64,000 bases of DNA, taken from positions 17,974 to 81,973 of the forward strand of contig CAZLXI010000020.1 in the NCBI GenBank assembly GCA_964563435.1. Direction: 5' to 3'. The notes under the pieces were generated by a model. That model saw only the letters and a list, made by a program, of their open reading frames with translations, was not told where the DNA came from and made no database searches. A program made the translations under genes and the position numbers. This stretch comes from Leadbetterella sp964563435 (GTDB lineage: Bacteria > Bacteroidota > Bacteroidia > Cytophagales > Spirosomataceae). Of the stretch, positions 1-7,018 are shown piece by piece; the stretch's first letter is position 1; each line of letters begins with the position of its first letter.

Positions 1-1
1 T

Positions 2-475
2 ATCGGGGCATTTGTAGCGGCCCGAAAGGATGTGATCATGTACCTGAAGTATAATATGCGTTCTCAGACTTATGCCAAGGCGCTGCCTATGCCTTTTGTG
101 AAGGCCGGTATGAAGCGCCTGGAGCTTATTAAGAAGCATCCTGAATATAAAGACAGGCTTTGGGAAATTGTTGATGCGCTTCAGAACGGTTTCCGGGAGC
201 GGGGCTTTGATATCGGGGTGACGACCTCCCCTGTAACACCGGTATTCCTGCAGGGAGAGTATGACCTGCCCGTAGTGACCAACCTGATTCGCGACCTGCG
301 CGAGAACATGGGTATCTTCTGTTCCATCATCGTATACCCGGTAGTGCCCAGGGGTGTTATCCTGCTACGGGTAATCCCAACGGCCGTTCATACCCTGGAA
401 GACGTGGAATATACCATGACGCATTTTGAGATCGTTAAGCAAAAATTGCTCACCGGTCAGTATAAAAACGCCTAA
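2..475 (+). CDS. PLP-dependent acyl-CoA:amino acid acyltransferase (serine palmitoyltransferase/KBL-like), C-terminal part
   Basis: The reading frame is open from the window edge, so the N-terminal two thirds, including the PLP-binding lysine, lie outside. The visible 157 codons carry the end of an alpha-oxoamine synthase fold: a GAFVAARKDV-like stretch, the RSQTYAKALPMP segment, and the small C-terminal domain with SPVTPVFL and the PRGVILLRVIPTAVHT segment that closes the family. In Bacteroidota this subfamily includes serine palmitoyltransferase, which condenses serine with an acyl-CoA as the first step of sphingolipid synthesis; 2-amino-3-ketobutyrate CoA ligase is the main alternative. 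The family is seen; the substrate is inferred. An in-frame GTG at 32 is internal and not a start. About 140 bases of AT-rich DNA separate it from the next gene. Confidence 0.7.
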   Translation: MGAFVAARKDVIMYLKYNMRSQTYAKALPMPFVKAGMKRLELIKKHPEYKDRLWEIVDALQNGFRERGFDIGVTTSPVTPVFLQGEYDLPVVTNLIRDLRENMGIFCSIIVYPVVPRGVILLRVIPTAVHTLEDVEYTMTHFEIVKQKLLTGQYKNA

Positions 476-617
476 ATTGAGGCGAATAGCTTCCTGAACT
501 ATATTAAATTCATAGATTTAATGTAAAAAAACATGCTTTAAGTATCGATGTTATTAGAATATTAGTATTTTAGCGATGTGAATCAAATAATTGTTAAATT
601 CCAAACTCCGCGAAACA

Positions 618-794
618 ATGAATAAGTATTCAGAACTATTAAATCTGGTGACTGGTCTTAAGGACGATTTTGAAAAGTTTTATGACAAAGGTAACGGTGC
701 TGCCGGTACCCGTGTAAGAAAGGGCCTGCAGGATATTGCGGCCTATGCTAAAACAACAAGAATCGAAGTTCAGGACATTAAGAACAAGAAGTAA
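618..794 (+). CDS. Hc1-like (histone H1-like) small DNA-binding protein
   Basis: A 58-residue, lysine-rich protein with the pattern shared by short Bacteroidota histone H1-like proteins (Hc1 family): an acidic-hydrophobic helix (LLNLVTGLKDDFEKFYDKGN), then AAGTRVRKGLQDI and a basic tail ending IKNKK. Such proteins are thought to bind DNA and affect nucleoid structure. I chose the ATG at 618 rather than the in-frame TTG at 591, because family members start at MxxYxEL and the TTG would add ten unrelated residues. The upstream DNA is AT-rich with no Shine-Dalgarno sequence. A strong intrinsic terminator follows directly, so the gene is likely monocistronic. Confidence 0.8.
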   Translation: MNKYSELLNLVTGLKDDFEKFYDKGNGAAGTRVRKGLQDIAAYAKTTRIEVQDIKNKK

Positions 795-808
795 GAAGAT
801 TTCAGGCA

Positions 809-849
809 AGAGGCCGGCACCTGTTGAGGGTATCCGGCCTCTTTTTTTT
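809..849 (+). terminator. Rho-independent terminator after the Hc1-like gene
   Basis: A perfect 9-bp stem (AGAGGCCGG at 809-817, CCGGCCTCT at 834-842) with a 16-base loop is followed by a run of T to 849. The T run lies only on the plus strand side, so it serves the Hc1-like gene and not the convergent MaoC gene. Confidence 0.9.
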
Positions 850-854
850 ATGGA

Positions 855-1271
855 TTAGTAGTGGGTCTCATTCATCAGGGTGCCAATACCCCGGATGGTC
901 ACCTTCCCGGTCTCTTTGTTTTTGATCTGGGTGGATATCTTGGCAATGTGTCTTACCGGATCTACTTCCTCCACCTCGAAAACCACCACGTAGTCAGTGT
1001 CTACGTACATAGGTCTCAGGTATTCGGTTTCCTGTTTCATATAGATAGAGCCCGGCCCGCCGGGTTCTCCCATACCTAAAAAACGGGTGAAAACGCTACT
1101 GCTTAAATGCCCGTGGATAATGGGCGTCTTAAATTTTGTGGTAGCAGCATATTCGGCATCCAGGTGAATCGGGTTATGATCCCCCGTGAGGTTGGCAAAT
1201 GCCACCACGTCATCTTGTGAAAATCTGAACTCGTGTTCATACCGGGTACCTACCGCAATTTTTTCGCTCAT
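855..1271 (-). CDS. MaoC-family (R)-specific enoyl-CoA hydratase
   Basis: A 138-residue single hotdog domain. The hydratase-2 motif is intact: TGDHNPIHLD at residues 29-38, supplying the Asp31/His36 dyad, followed by the IIHGHL segment. The length and dyad spacing match PhaJ-type (R)-enoyl-CoA hydratases, which hydrate trans-2-enoyl-CoA to (R)-3-hydroxyacyl-CoA. A role in fatty-acid turnover is inferred; no fatty-acid genes are adjacent. It lies 22 bases downstream of the exported NTF2-like gene on the same strand, so the two probably share the promoter at 1741-1771. It ends 6 bases from the convergent terminator. Confidence 0.85.
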   Translation of the reverse strand: MSEKIAVGTRYEHEFRFSQDDVVAFANLTGDHNPIHLDAEYAATTKFKTPIIHGHLSSSVFTRFLGMGEPGGPGSIYMKQETEYLRPMYVDTDYVVVFEVEEVDPVRHIAKISTQIKNKETGKVTIRGIGTLMNETHY

Positions 1272-1293
1272 CGATCTCTGTAATTTTAAATGT

Positions 1294-1716
1294 TTAGCTG
1301 GTGTGATCGCTTACGATGACCCACCGGTTATCTGTTTTTTTGAAAACAAGGGTAAAATATCCGCCGATGTCTCCTTTTTCGGGCCTTTTCAGGTTCCATT
1401 TTCCCAGCACCCAGGCCGTCTGGTCCGAATGAAAATCCACTTCCTGTATATCAAACGACAGGGTGCCCATCGTGGCCCTGTCGGGATACGTTCGCAAATA
1501 GCGCTCTTTGGTGGCCTCCCAGCCTTTGGTCACCCCGTTTTTTCCGATAAACTTTAACTCGGGCGATTTCCAGTAATCTTCCATAAAAGCCTCGATGTTT
1601 CCGTTGTTCCAATGGCTTTCCTGGCGTTTCAGGACATTCATTATTTCTGACTTGTCCTGGGCAGCTACCGGAAAAGTTAGGAGAAGGGCGATAATTATTA
1701 GAAATAGTTTCCTCAT
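1294..1716 (-). CDS. Exported NTF2-like (DUF4440/SnoaL) protein
   Basis: A 140-residue protein with an N-terminal signal peptide (MRKLFLIIIALLLTFPVAAQ) and a single NTF2-like fold: MNVLKRQESHWNNGNIEAFMEDYW, a central GWEATKERYLRTYP, and a C-terminal VFKKTDNRWVIVSDHTS typical of DUF4440. Many members are uncharacterised; no catalytic residues can be assigned. An upstream ATG at 1743 exists in frame, but the consensus promoter has its -7 box at 1741-1748, so a transcript would begin below it. The ATG at 1716 also begins exactly at the signal peptide. It heads a two-gene unit with the MaoC hydratase. Confidence 0.8.
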   Translation of the reverse strand: MRKLFLIIIALLLTFPVAAQDKSEIMNVLKRQESHWNNGNIEAFMEDYWKSPELKFIGKNGVTKGWEATKERYLRTYPDRATMGTLSFDIQEVDFHSDQTAWVLGKWNLKRPEKGDIGGYFTLVFKKTDNRWVIVSDHTS

Positions 1717-1740
1717 TTTTGTATCCGGAAAAATGAATTT

Positions 1741-1771
1741 CAAATATATTGATTAAAATTGAACAAGCCAA
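1741..1771 (-). promoter_or_regulatory. Bacteroidota-type promoter for the NTF2-like/MaoC pair
   Basis: Read on the minus strand: TTG (1771-1769), 20 bases, TATATTTG (1748-1741), a full match to TTG-N20-TAnnTTTG. It overlaps the first codons of the divergent lipid kinase gene, whose TTG start is at 1759, so transcription of the two directions may interfere. Confidence 0.7.
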
Positions 1772-2619
1772 CGATAGTATTCATATTAAATCCTGTGGCG
1801 GGAGGAGGTGGGAAAAGGGTCAGTAAAAAACATATTCTGGATATATGGGCGGATCACGAAGTGGTTTTCCTGGAAGATTTGAAGGATAGGGAAAAGCGGA
1901 TAAAAGGGTACCTGGCGGATGGGGTCAGTGATTTTGTGGTAGCCGGCGGAGACGGGACCGTGAACGATGTGGCCTCCCTGCTGACAGGCACCCCGGCAAG
2001 GCTGGGGATCGTTCCTTCAGGTTCGGGGAACGGCCTGGCCCGTGACCTCGGACTCCCCATGCATCCCTACCGGGCTCTGGAGGTGATCCGGAAAGGAAAA
2101 GTAAGGACTATAGATGTGGGACTTTTGAACGACAGACCTTTCTTTTGCACCGCAGGAATCGGTTTTGACGCCCTCTGCGCCTATGACTTCGCCAGAAAAG
2201 AACATTCCCGCGGCCTGTGGAACTATGTAAAAATCATCTTCCGGAATTACTTTTCCTATAGGCCGGTGAGCGTGGTCATAGAAGGAAAGCGACATGAATA
2301 TTTCTCCATCACCTTTGCCAATGCCGGTCAGTTTGGGAATGACGCTTACATCGCCCCGGAAGCAACACCCGATGACGGTTACCTCGACTGTGCCATGATC
2401 CTGCCGCATCCCCGTTACCGTTTTGCGGAGCTGGGATGGCGCCTGGTTCGCAAAAAGCTGGGAGCATTCCGGTATTTCAGAAGTTCCCGTTTCAAAACGG
2501 GCTTTTTTACGGATATTTCCGACACCCGGATACATATTGACGGGGAATCGGTAAATTTGAATACCTCCTTCGTAGAAGTAAGAATTTTAGAGAAAGCACT
2601 GAATGTAATAACGGTATGA
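1759..2619 (+). CDS. Diacylglycerol/sphingosine-type lipid kinase (YegS/BmrU family)
   Basis: A 286-residue protein with a DAGK catalytic domain: N-terminal NPVAGGGGKR (11-20), the nucleotide-binding GGDGT (63-67) followed by VNDVAS, and PSGSGNGLARDLG (86-98). The C-terminal half is the beta-sandwich with GIGFDA and a final DGE segment. Family members phosphorylate diacylglycerol, phosphatidylglycerol or sphingoid lipids using ATP. The sphingolipid-like gene nearby makes a sphingoid substrate conceivable, but this is inference. The start is TTG; no better ATG lies upstream within the AT-rich gap. Its stop overlaps the ATG of the SUI1 gene (ATGA), so the two are translationally coupled. Confidence 0.85.
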   Translation: MNKPTIVFILNPVAGGGGKRVSKKHILDIWADHEVVFLEDLKDREKRIKGYLADGVSDFVVAGGDGTVNDVASLLTGTPARLGIVPSGSGNGLARDLGLPMHPYRALEVIRKGKVRTIDVGLLNDRPFFCTAGIGFDALCAYDFARKEHSRGLWNYVKIIFRNYFSYRPVSVVIEGKRHEYFSITFANAGQFGNDAYIAPEATPDDGYLDCAMILPHPRYRFAELGWRLVRKKLGAFRYFRSSRFKTGFFTDISDTRIHIDGESVNLNTSFVEVRILEKALNVITV

Positions 2620-2948
2620 AAAAGAACAAAGGCGGCGGGGTGGTGTATTCCACCAACCCGGATTATGTGTTTAATTCCTTTGAGGGAGAGGCCGATACCC
2701 CGGAAAACAGCCGGCAGGAGCTGAAGATCTGGCTCGACAGGAAGGGTGGCGGAAAGGTGGTCAGCCGGGTGACCGGCTTTATCGGACGTGACGAAGATTT
2801 GCAGGCCTTAAAAAAGAAGCTGCAAAATGTCTGCGGCAGCGGAGGCAGCGCCAAAGACTCAGAAATTCTTATCCAGGGCGACCACCGCGATAAACTGCTG
2901 GCCTTCCTGCTGAAGGAAGGGTATAAGGCCAAAAAAGCGGGCGGCTGA
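2616..2948 (+). CDS. yciH: SUI1/YciH-family translation initiation factor
   Basis: A 110-residue protein with a SUI1 (eIF1-like) domain in its C-terminal two thirds: LKIWLDRKGGGKVVSRVTGF, then LKKKLQNVCGSGGS and ILIQGDHRDKLLAFLLKEGY, the family hallmarks. The N-terminus (VVYSTNPDYVF) is also the usual bacterial YciH opening. Members bind the small ribosomal subunit and affect initiation fidelity in vitro; the exact bacterial role is unsettled. It is coupled to the lipid kinase by a 4-base overlap. Confidence 0.88.
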   Translation: MKKNKGGGVVYSTNPDYVFNSFEGEADTPENSRQELKIWLDRKGGGKVVSRVTGFIGRDEDLQALKKKLQNVCGSGGSAKDSEILIQGDHRDKLLAFLLKEGYKAKKAGG

Positions 2949-2952
2949 TTTG

Positions 2953-3057
2953 AGTTAAAAGTTAAAAACTAAAAGTGAAAAGTTGCGGTACATTCTTTCA
3001 TATAAAAAACTAATGTACCGCAACTTTTAACTTTTAACTTTTAGTTTTTCACTTACT
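2953..3057. repeat. Heptanucleotide repeat arrays flanking a perfect 17-bp hairpin (bidirectional terminator)
   Basis: A perfect inverted repeat (2978-2994 and 3012-3028, core GTTGCGGTACATT) encloses a 17-base loop. Outside it, 7-base units step regularly: AGTTAAA, AGTTAAA, AACTAAA, AGTGAAA on the left (2953-2980), and ACTTTTA three times, GTTTTTC, ACTTACT on the right (3023-3057). The right array contains the stop codon of the convergent POT gene (3053-3055). The position between convergent genes suggests a terminator for both. Confidence 0.75.
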
Positions 3058-4501
3058 CTATCCCCCCCATCCATTTCTTAATAGGATTGGAAAATACCGC
3101 CAGGATCAGACCCACACCGACGCTGATCAGGCAGACCTGCAGGAAGAGCCCGGGCATATCGTTAACAGCATCCGGGGTGAAGTTACCGGCAAATAACCCG
3201 GCGATCAGGTTCCCCAATGATGCGGCCACGAACCACAAACCCATCATCTGGCTGTAATATTTCCGGGGAGCCAGCTTGGTATAGGTACTTAAACCTACCG
3301 GGCTGACACATAATTCTCCCAGCGTAAAAAGAAGGTAAGTAAGCAGCAACCAGCCCACGCTGGCTTTGCTGCCGTCGAGCACCAGCCTGGAGGCATAGTA
3401 GAGGACAAAGAAGGCGAGCGCCAGGTTGAAAAGCCCCAGTCCGAACTTCAGCGGGGTGGAAGGGTTCATGTTCTTCCGGCTCAGATAAATCCACAGGGCC
3501 GCAAATATCGCCGAGAAGATAAGAATAAACATGGAGTTGGCCGATTGCAGCCAGGAAGCGGGCATTTCCCACCCGAAAATATGCCGGTCGGTATATCTCT
3601 CTGCAAAGATGGTCAGCGTGGTGCTCGACTGCTCAAAACCGGACCAGAACACCGCTGCCCCCACAAAGAATATAAAAAGTACGGCTACTCTTTTTCTTTC
3701 CGGGATGGTCAGCGAAGAATCAAAAAAGCCAATGTAAATGAAATACAGGACCGTCAATGCAGGAACGGCATATTTCATGGCATTGGTAAATGCCACCAGG
3801 GTCACCACCTCAAAATAAAGGAGGACAAATACCAGGACGAAAACACCCAGAAGCGCATACAAAAAGGTAGGTTTCCCTTTTACCTCCGGCTCATGCCCCA
3901 CATGGCTTAATTCTTTTCCGAATGACCGGAAAACCACCAGCCCGAAAAACATGGCAAAGGCGGCGGCTCCGAAGCCGTAATGCCAGCCTATTTTTTCGCC
4001 CAGGTAGCCCACGATCAGCATACCGAGCAGGGCACCGCTGTTGATCCCCATGTAAAAGATGGAAAAGGCGGAATCCCGCTTGGCACCACCTTCGGGGTAC
4101 AGATCGCCTACAATAGAGCTGATGTTGGCTTTGAGCAGGCCCGTGCCGACAGCCACACTGATCAGGCCCGCGTAGAAGTAGGCATTGGATCCGGGAATAG
4201 CCAGCAGGATATGACCGATCATGATCACGATCCCACCCCACCAGATAGCTTTTTTCTGCCCGATGAGATTATCGGCTATCCAGCCCCCCGGCAGGGTAAG
4301 AATGTAAACTGCAGCAGCATACAGCCCGAATATGGCTCCGGCAAGGTCTTCCGGTAAACCGAGGGCGCCGTCTTCAACGCCTTTGATAAGGTAAAGGAAC
4401 AGGATGGCTTTCATCCCGTAGAAGCTGAACCGTTCGCCCATTTCCGTAAAGAAGAGCACGAAAAGCCCTACGGGATGGCCAAGGAATGTTTTTTCTCGCA
4501 T
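3053..4501 (-). CDS. POT-family proton-coupled oligopeptide transporter
   Basis: A 482-residue major-facilitator protein with about 12 to 14 hydrophobic segments. The N-terminal POT signature E20xxER (TEMGERFSFYG) is intact, followed by the GGWIADNLIGQKK loop after the second helix and GLLKANISSIVGDLY in helix 4. POT transporters import di- and tripeptides with protons across the inner membrane. Late motifs such as LGELCVSPVGLSTYTKLAP also match the family. Only 32 bases separate its start from the end of the upstream ABC permease gene on the same strand; a shared transcript is possible. Confidence 0.92.
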   Translation of the reverse strand: MREKTFLGHPVGLFVLFFTEMGERFSFYGMKAILFLYLIKGVEDGALGLPEDLAGAIFGLYAAAVYILTLPGGWIADNLIGQKKAIWWGGIVIMIGHILLAIPGSNAYFYAGLISVAVGTGLLKANISSIVGDLYPEGGAKRDSAFSIFYMGINSGALLGMLIVGYLGEKIGWHYGFGAAAFAMFFGLVVFRSFGKELSHVGHEPEVKGKPTFLYALLGVFVLVFVLLYFEVVTLVAFTNAMKYAVPALTVLYFIYIGFFDSSLTIPERKRVAVLFIFFVGAAVFWSGFEQSSTTLTIFAERYTDRHIFGWEMPASWLQSANSMFILIFSAIFAALWIYLSRKNMNPSTPLKFGLGLFNLALAFFVLYYASRLVLDGSKASVGWLLLTYLLFTLGELCVSPVGLSTYTKLAPRKYYSQMMGLWFVAASLGNLIAGLFAGNFTPDAVNDMPGLFLQVCLISVGVGLILAVFSNPIKKWMGGIE

Positions 4502-4533
4502 AGTCAGGGTAGTTTTGATAAATTAAAATATAC

Positions 4534-5865
4534 TCATACCTTATAAAATAACCATTTGCCCAGCTCCTTCCAGGTGATCTTCTTGCCGTACATCAGGATA
4601 CCTACCCGGTAGATCCGTGAAGCCAGCCAGGTAGTAAAAATAAAGCCGGCTATCAGCAGGGCCACCGAAAGGATGATCTGCCATGCCGGTACCCCGAAAG
4701 GAATACGGACCATCATAATGATAGGCGACGTAAACGGGATCATGGACGCCCATACGGCCAGGGGGCTGTATGGATCACGAATGACGATCTGGGCAATGGC
4801 AAAGGAGGCAATAATGGGAATCGTGATCGGGAGCATGAACTGCTGGGTATCGGTTTCACTGTCTACCGCTGAGCCTACCGCGCCGAACAGGGAGCTGTAA
4901 AGGAGGTACCCACCTATAAAATACAAGATAAAGCAGATCAGGATGGTGCCTGCCGGGAGCGTGGAAACGGCGCCCAGAATATCGGGCATGACATCAGCTA
5001 CGCCCGGCTGGCTCTTCATGGCCTCTTTGGCTTCGGGGGGCAGATTGCTCATCTGCATTTCGGTCAGCGCTTCAGGGGCTTTCTGTACTTTATTGGCCAT
5101 GATTTTGCCCCCGATGGTAAAGATGGCTGCGGTGAGGATGATCCACAGACCGAACTGCGTTAACCCTACCAGTGCCACACCTACTATCTTTCCGATCATC
5201 AGCTGAAAAGGCTTCACCGAAGAGATCAGGATCTCTACGATCCGGCTGGTTTTTTCTTCGGTTATGCTTCGCATCACCTGGGCACCGTAGATGAACACGG
5301 CCATATAGATAAGAAAGGCCGATATACCGCCGATGATGGAGGCGGCCGTGGCGCTGCTTTTCTTTTCTTCACCGGCTTGCAGGCTGATGGTTTCGGCAGA
5401 GACCTTCACTTTGGCGCTTTCCAGGGTGCTCCGCGTAATACCGGCCTCCGTCAGCTTGATGTTCTCGATTTCATTTTCGATTTCATTTTCAATGCGGTTC
5501 TGCACTTCCAGGGAAACGCCCTTTTCACTGTAGATCTTTACAGACCTGGGCTGGTTAAAAACGTCAGCAGGAATATAGACCAATGCATCGGCGCCCGATT
5601 GCTTCAAACGGTTCTTCAGGCTGTCGAGATTACCTTTCTTGTATTCATAGACGTAAGAGGGTGAGTCCTTGAATTTATCGTGGAAGAGGCCGCTTTGGTC
5701 CAGAACTTCTATTTTTTTCTGATTTATAGAGGACATGGCCGCCCAGATGATGCCGGCATACAACAAGCCGATCAGCACAGGCCCCAGGATGGTCATGACG
5801 ATGAACGATTTTTTCCGGACGCGGGTCAGGTATTCTCTTTGTATGATGAGTAGAATATTTTTCAT
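4534..5865 (-). CDS. ABC-2 type permease (NatB-like exporter subunit)
   Basis: A 443-residue permease. An N-terminal membrane helix (about residues 20-45) is followed by a large extracytoplasmic region to about residue 180, then five or six helices to the end. This is the architecture of NatB/YhaP-like ABC-2 permeases with a long first periplasmic loop. The segment RSITEEKTSRIVEILISSVKPFQLM, here about 200-225, is the family's coupling-helix region. It lies 8 bases after the ATPase gene, so the two form one exporter. The substrate is unknown; NatAB relatives export sodium or drugs. The periplasmic loop contains the repeated IENE-IENE-IENI stretch near residue 130. Confidence 0.88.
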   Translation of the reverse strand: MKNILLIIQREYLTRVRKKSFIVMTILGPVLIGLLYAGIIWAAMSSINQKKIEVLDQSGLFHDKFKDSPSYVYEYKKGNLDSLKNRLKQSGADALVYIPADVFNQPRSVKIYSEKGVSLEVQNRIENEIENEIENIKLTEAGITRSTLESAKVKVSAETISLQAGEEKKSSATAASIIGGISAFLIYMAVFIYGAQVMRSITEEKTSRIVEILISSVKPFQLMIGKIVGVALVGLTQFGLWIILTAAIFTIGGKIMANKVQKAPEALTEMQMSNLPPEAKEAMKSQPGVADVMPDILGAVSTLPAGTILICFILYFIGGYLLYSSLFGAVGSAVDSETDTQQFMLPITIPIIASFAIAQIVIRDPYSPLAVWASMIPFTSPIIMMVRIPFGVPAWQIILSVALLIAGFIFTTWLASRIYRVGILMYGKKITWKELGKWLFYKV

Positions 5866-5873
5866 GTATTTAG

Positions 5874-6782
5874 TTAGAATTTTACAGATTTAAGAAAGAC
5901 GTCGTTCATGGAGGCCACATCTTCGCAGAATGAGATGACATGCACGCGGTCCACCAGTTCTTTCAGGATATCATTAGACGTGAAGCCGGGCATGGCTTCG
6001 AGTGTGGCAGAAACCACACCTTCAGAATCGGTCTCTTTTTTTTGAACGCTGAAAGTAGTATTGTCGCCATTGATATTCCCTGTGAAATCCAGCGAGAAAG
6101 TATTGGGTTTGAATTGTTCCTTGATCGCACTCTTTCGTCCTTCCAGCACTTTTTTGGATTTGTTGATCAGGCAGATATAATCGCACAGCTCTTCTACAGA
6201 TTCCATCCGGTGGGTGGAGAAGATAATGGTAGATCCGTTTTTTTTCAGTTCCAGGATCTCGTCTTTGATGAGGTTGGCATTGATGGGGTCAAACCCGGAG
6301 AAGGGCTCGTCGAGGATGATCAGCCTGGGCTGATGGAGAACGGTAGCCACAAACTGGATCTTCTGCTGCATACCCTTGCTGAGATCTTCCACATTTTTAT
6401 CCCACCAGGTTTTGATGTCGAATTTGATAAACCACTCCTTGAGCTTTTCCATAGCCTCGTCCTTTCCCAATCCTTTGAGCCGGGCCAGGTATAGGAGCTG
6501 TTCGCCGACTTTCATTTTTTTATAAAGGCCCCTTTCTTCCGGGAGATAGCCGATATCGTAAATGTTGTTTTCAGTAAGGGGATGTCCGTCAAACAGGACG
6601 GTTCCCTCGTCAGGGCCGGTGATCTGGTTGACAATACGGATGAGGGAGGTTTTACCGGCCCCGTTCGGCCCCAAAAGCCCGTAAATGACCCCTTTAGGAA
6701 CGGTAAGGCTTACATTATCAAGTGCGCGGTGATTAGCATAATTCTTTACTACATTTTTAACCTCCAGGATATTATCAGACAT
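5874..6782 (-). CDS. ABC transporter ATPase (NatA-like, DUF4162 C-terminus)
   Basis: A 302-residue nucleotide-binding subunit. Walker A is GPNGAGKTS at residues 38-46, the signature is LSKGMQQK, Walker B is LIILDEPFSGFDP, and the switch histidine lies in FSTHRMES. The last 80 or so residues form the accessory domain seen in NatA-type ATPases. It powers the permease encoded 8 bases downstream. A -7 box TATTTTTG lies 17 bases before the start on the minus strand (6800-6807), suggesting a very short leader. Confidence 0.92.
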   Translation of the reverse strand: MSDNILEVKNVVKNYANHRALDNVSLTVPKGVIYGLLGPNGAGKTSLIRIVNQITGPDEGTVLFDGHPLTENNIYDIGYLPEERGLYKKMKVGEQLLYLARLKGLGKDEAMEKLKEWFIKFDIKTWWDKNVEDLSKGMQQKIQFVATVLHQPRLIILDEPFSGFDPINANLIKDEILELKKNGSTIIFSTHRMESVEELCDYICLINKSKKVLEGRKSAIKEQFKPNTFSLDFTGNINGDNTTFSVQKKETDSEGVVSATLEAMPGFTSNDILKELVDRVHVISFCEDVASMNDVFLKSVKF

Positions 6783-6799
6783 ACTTACGTTTTTTTTGA

Positions 6800-6807
6800 C
6801 AAAAATA
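6800..6807 (-). promoter_or_regulatory. Putative -7 box for the ABC exporter operon
   Basis: On the minus strand this reads TATTTTTG, a full match to TAnnTTTG, 17 bases before the ATPase start. No clear TTG lies at the -33 position, so only the -7 element is claimed. Confidence 0.5.
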
Positions 6808-6951
6808 ATCTTTTTAAGCAGTAATAAAAGGATTTATTAAAAAGTTCCGGGTACCCTGTTCCTGGCAGATCGTGGACAGCAGACAGACGGGGGCTCCCTT
6901 TATGGGCTGGAGGTTGAAAGCTCATCGCTATTATTTAAAAAGTTAATTTGG

Positions 6952-6981
6952 TTTGAAATTAAATTTATTGCCATAATTTTG
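6952..6981 (+). promoter_or_regulatory. Bacteroidota-type promoter for the penicillin-binding protein gene
   Basis: TTTG (6952-6955), 18 bases, TAATTTTG (6974-6981); a second TTTG at 6947-6950 gives a spacing of 23. It leaves a leader of about 30 bases before the GTG start at 7019. Confidence 0.6.
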
Positions 6982-7018
6982 GAGCAGGTTCGGTTACAGA
7001 TCAGAAAGCAGATAACTC

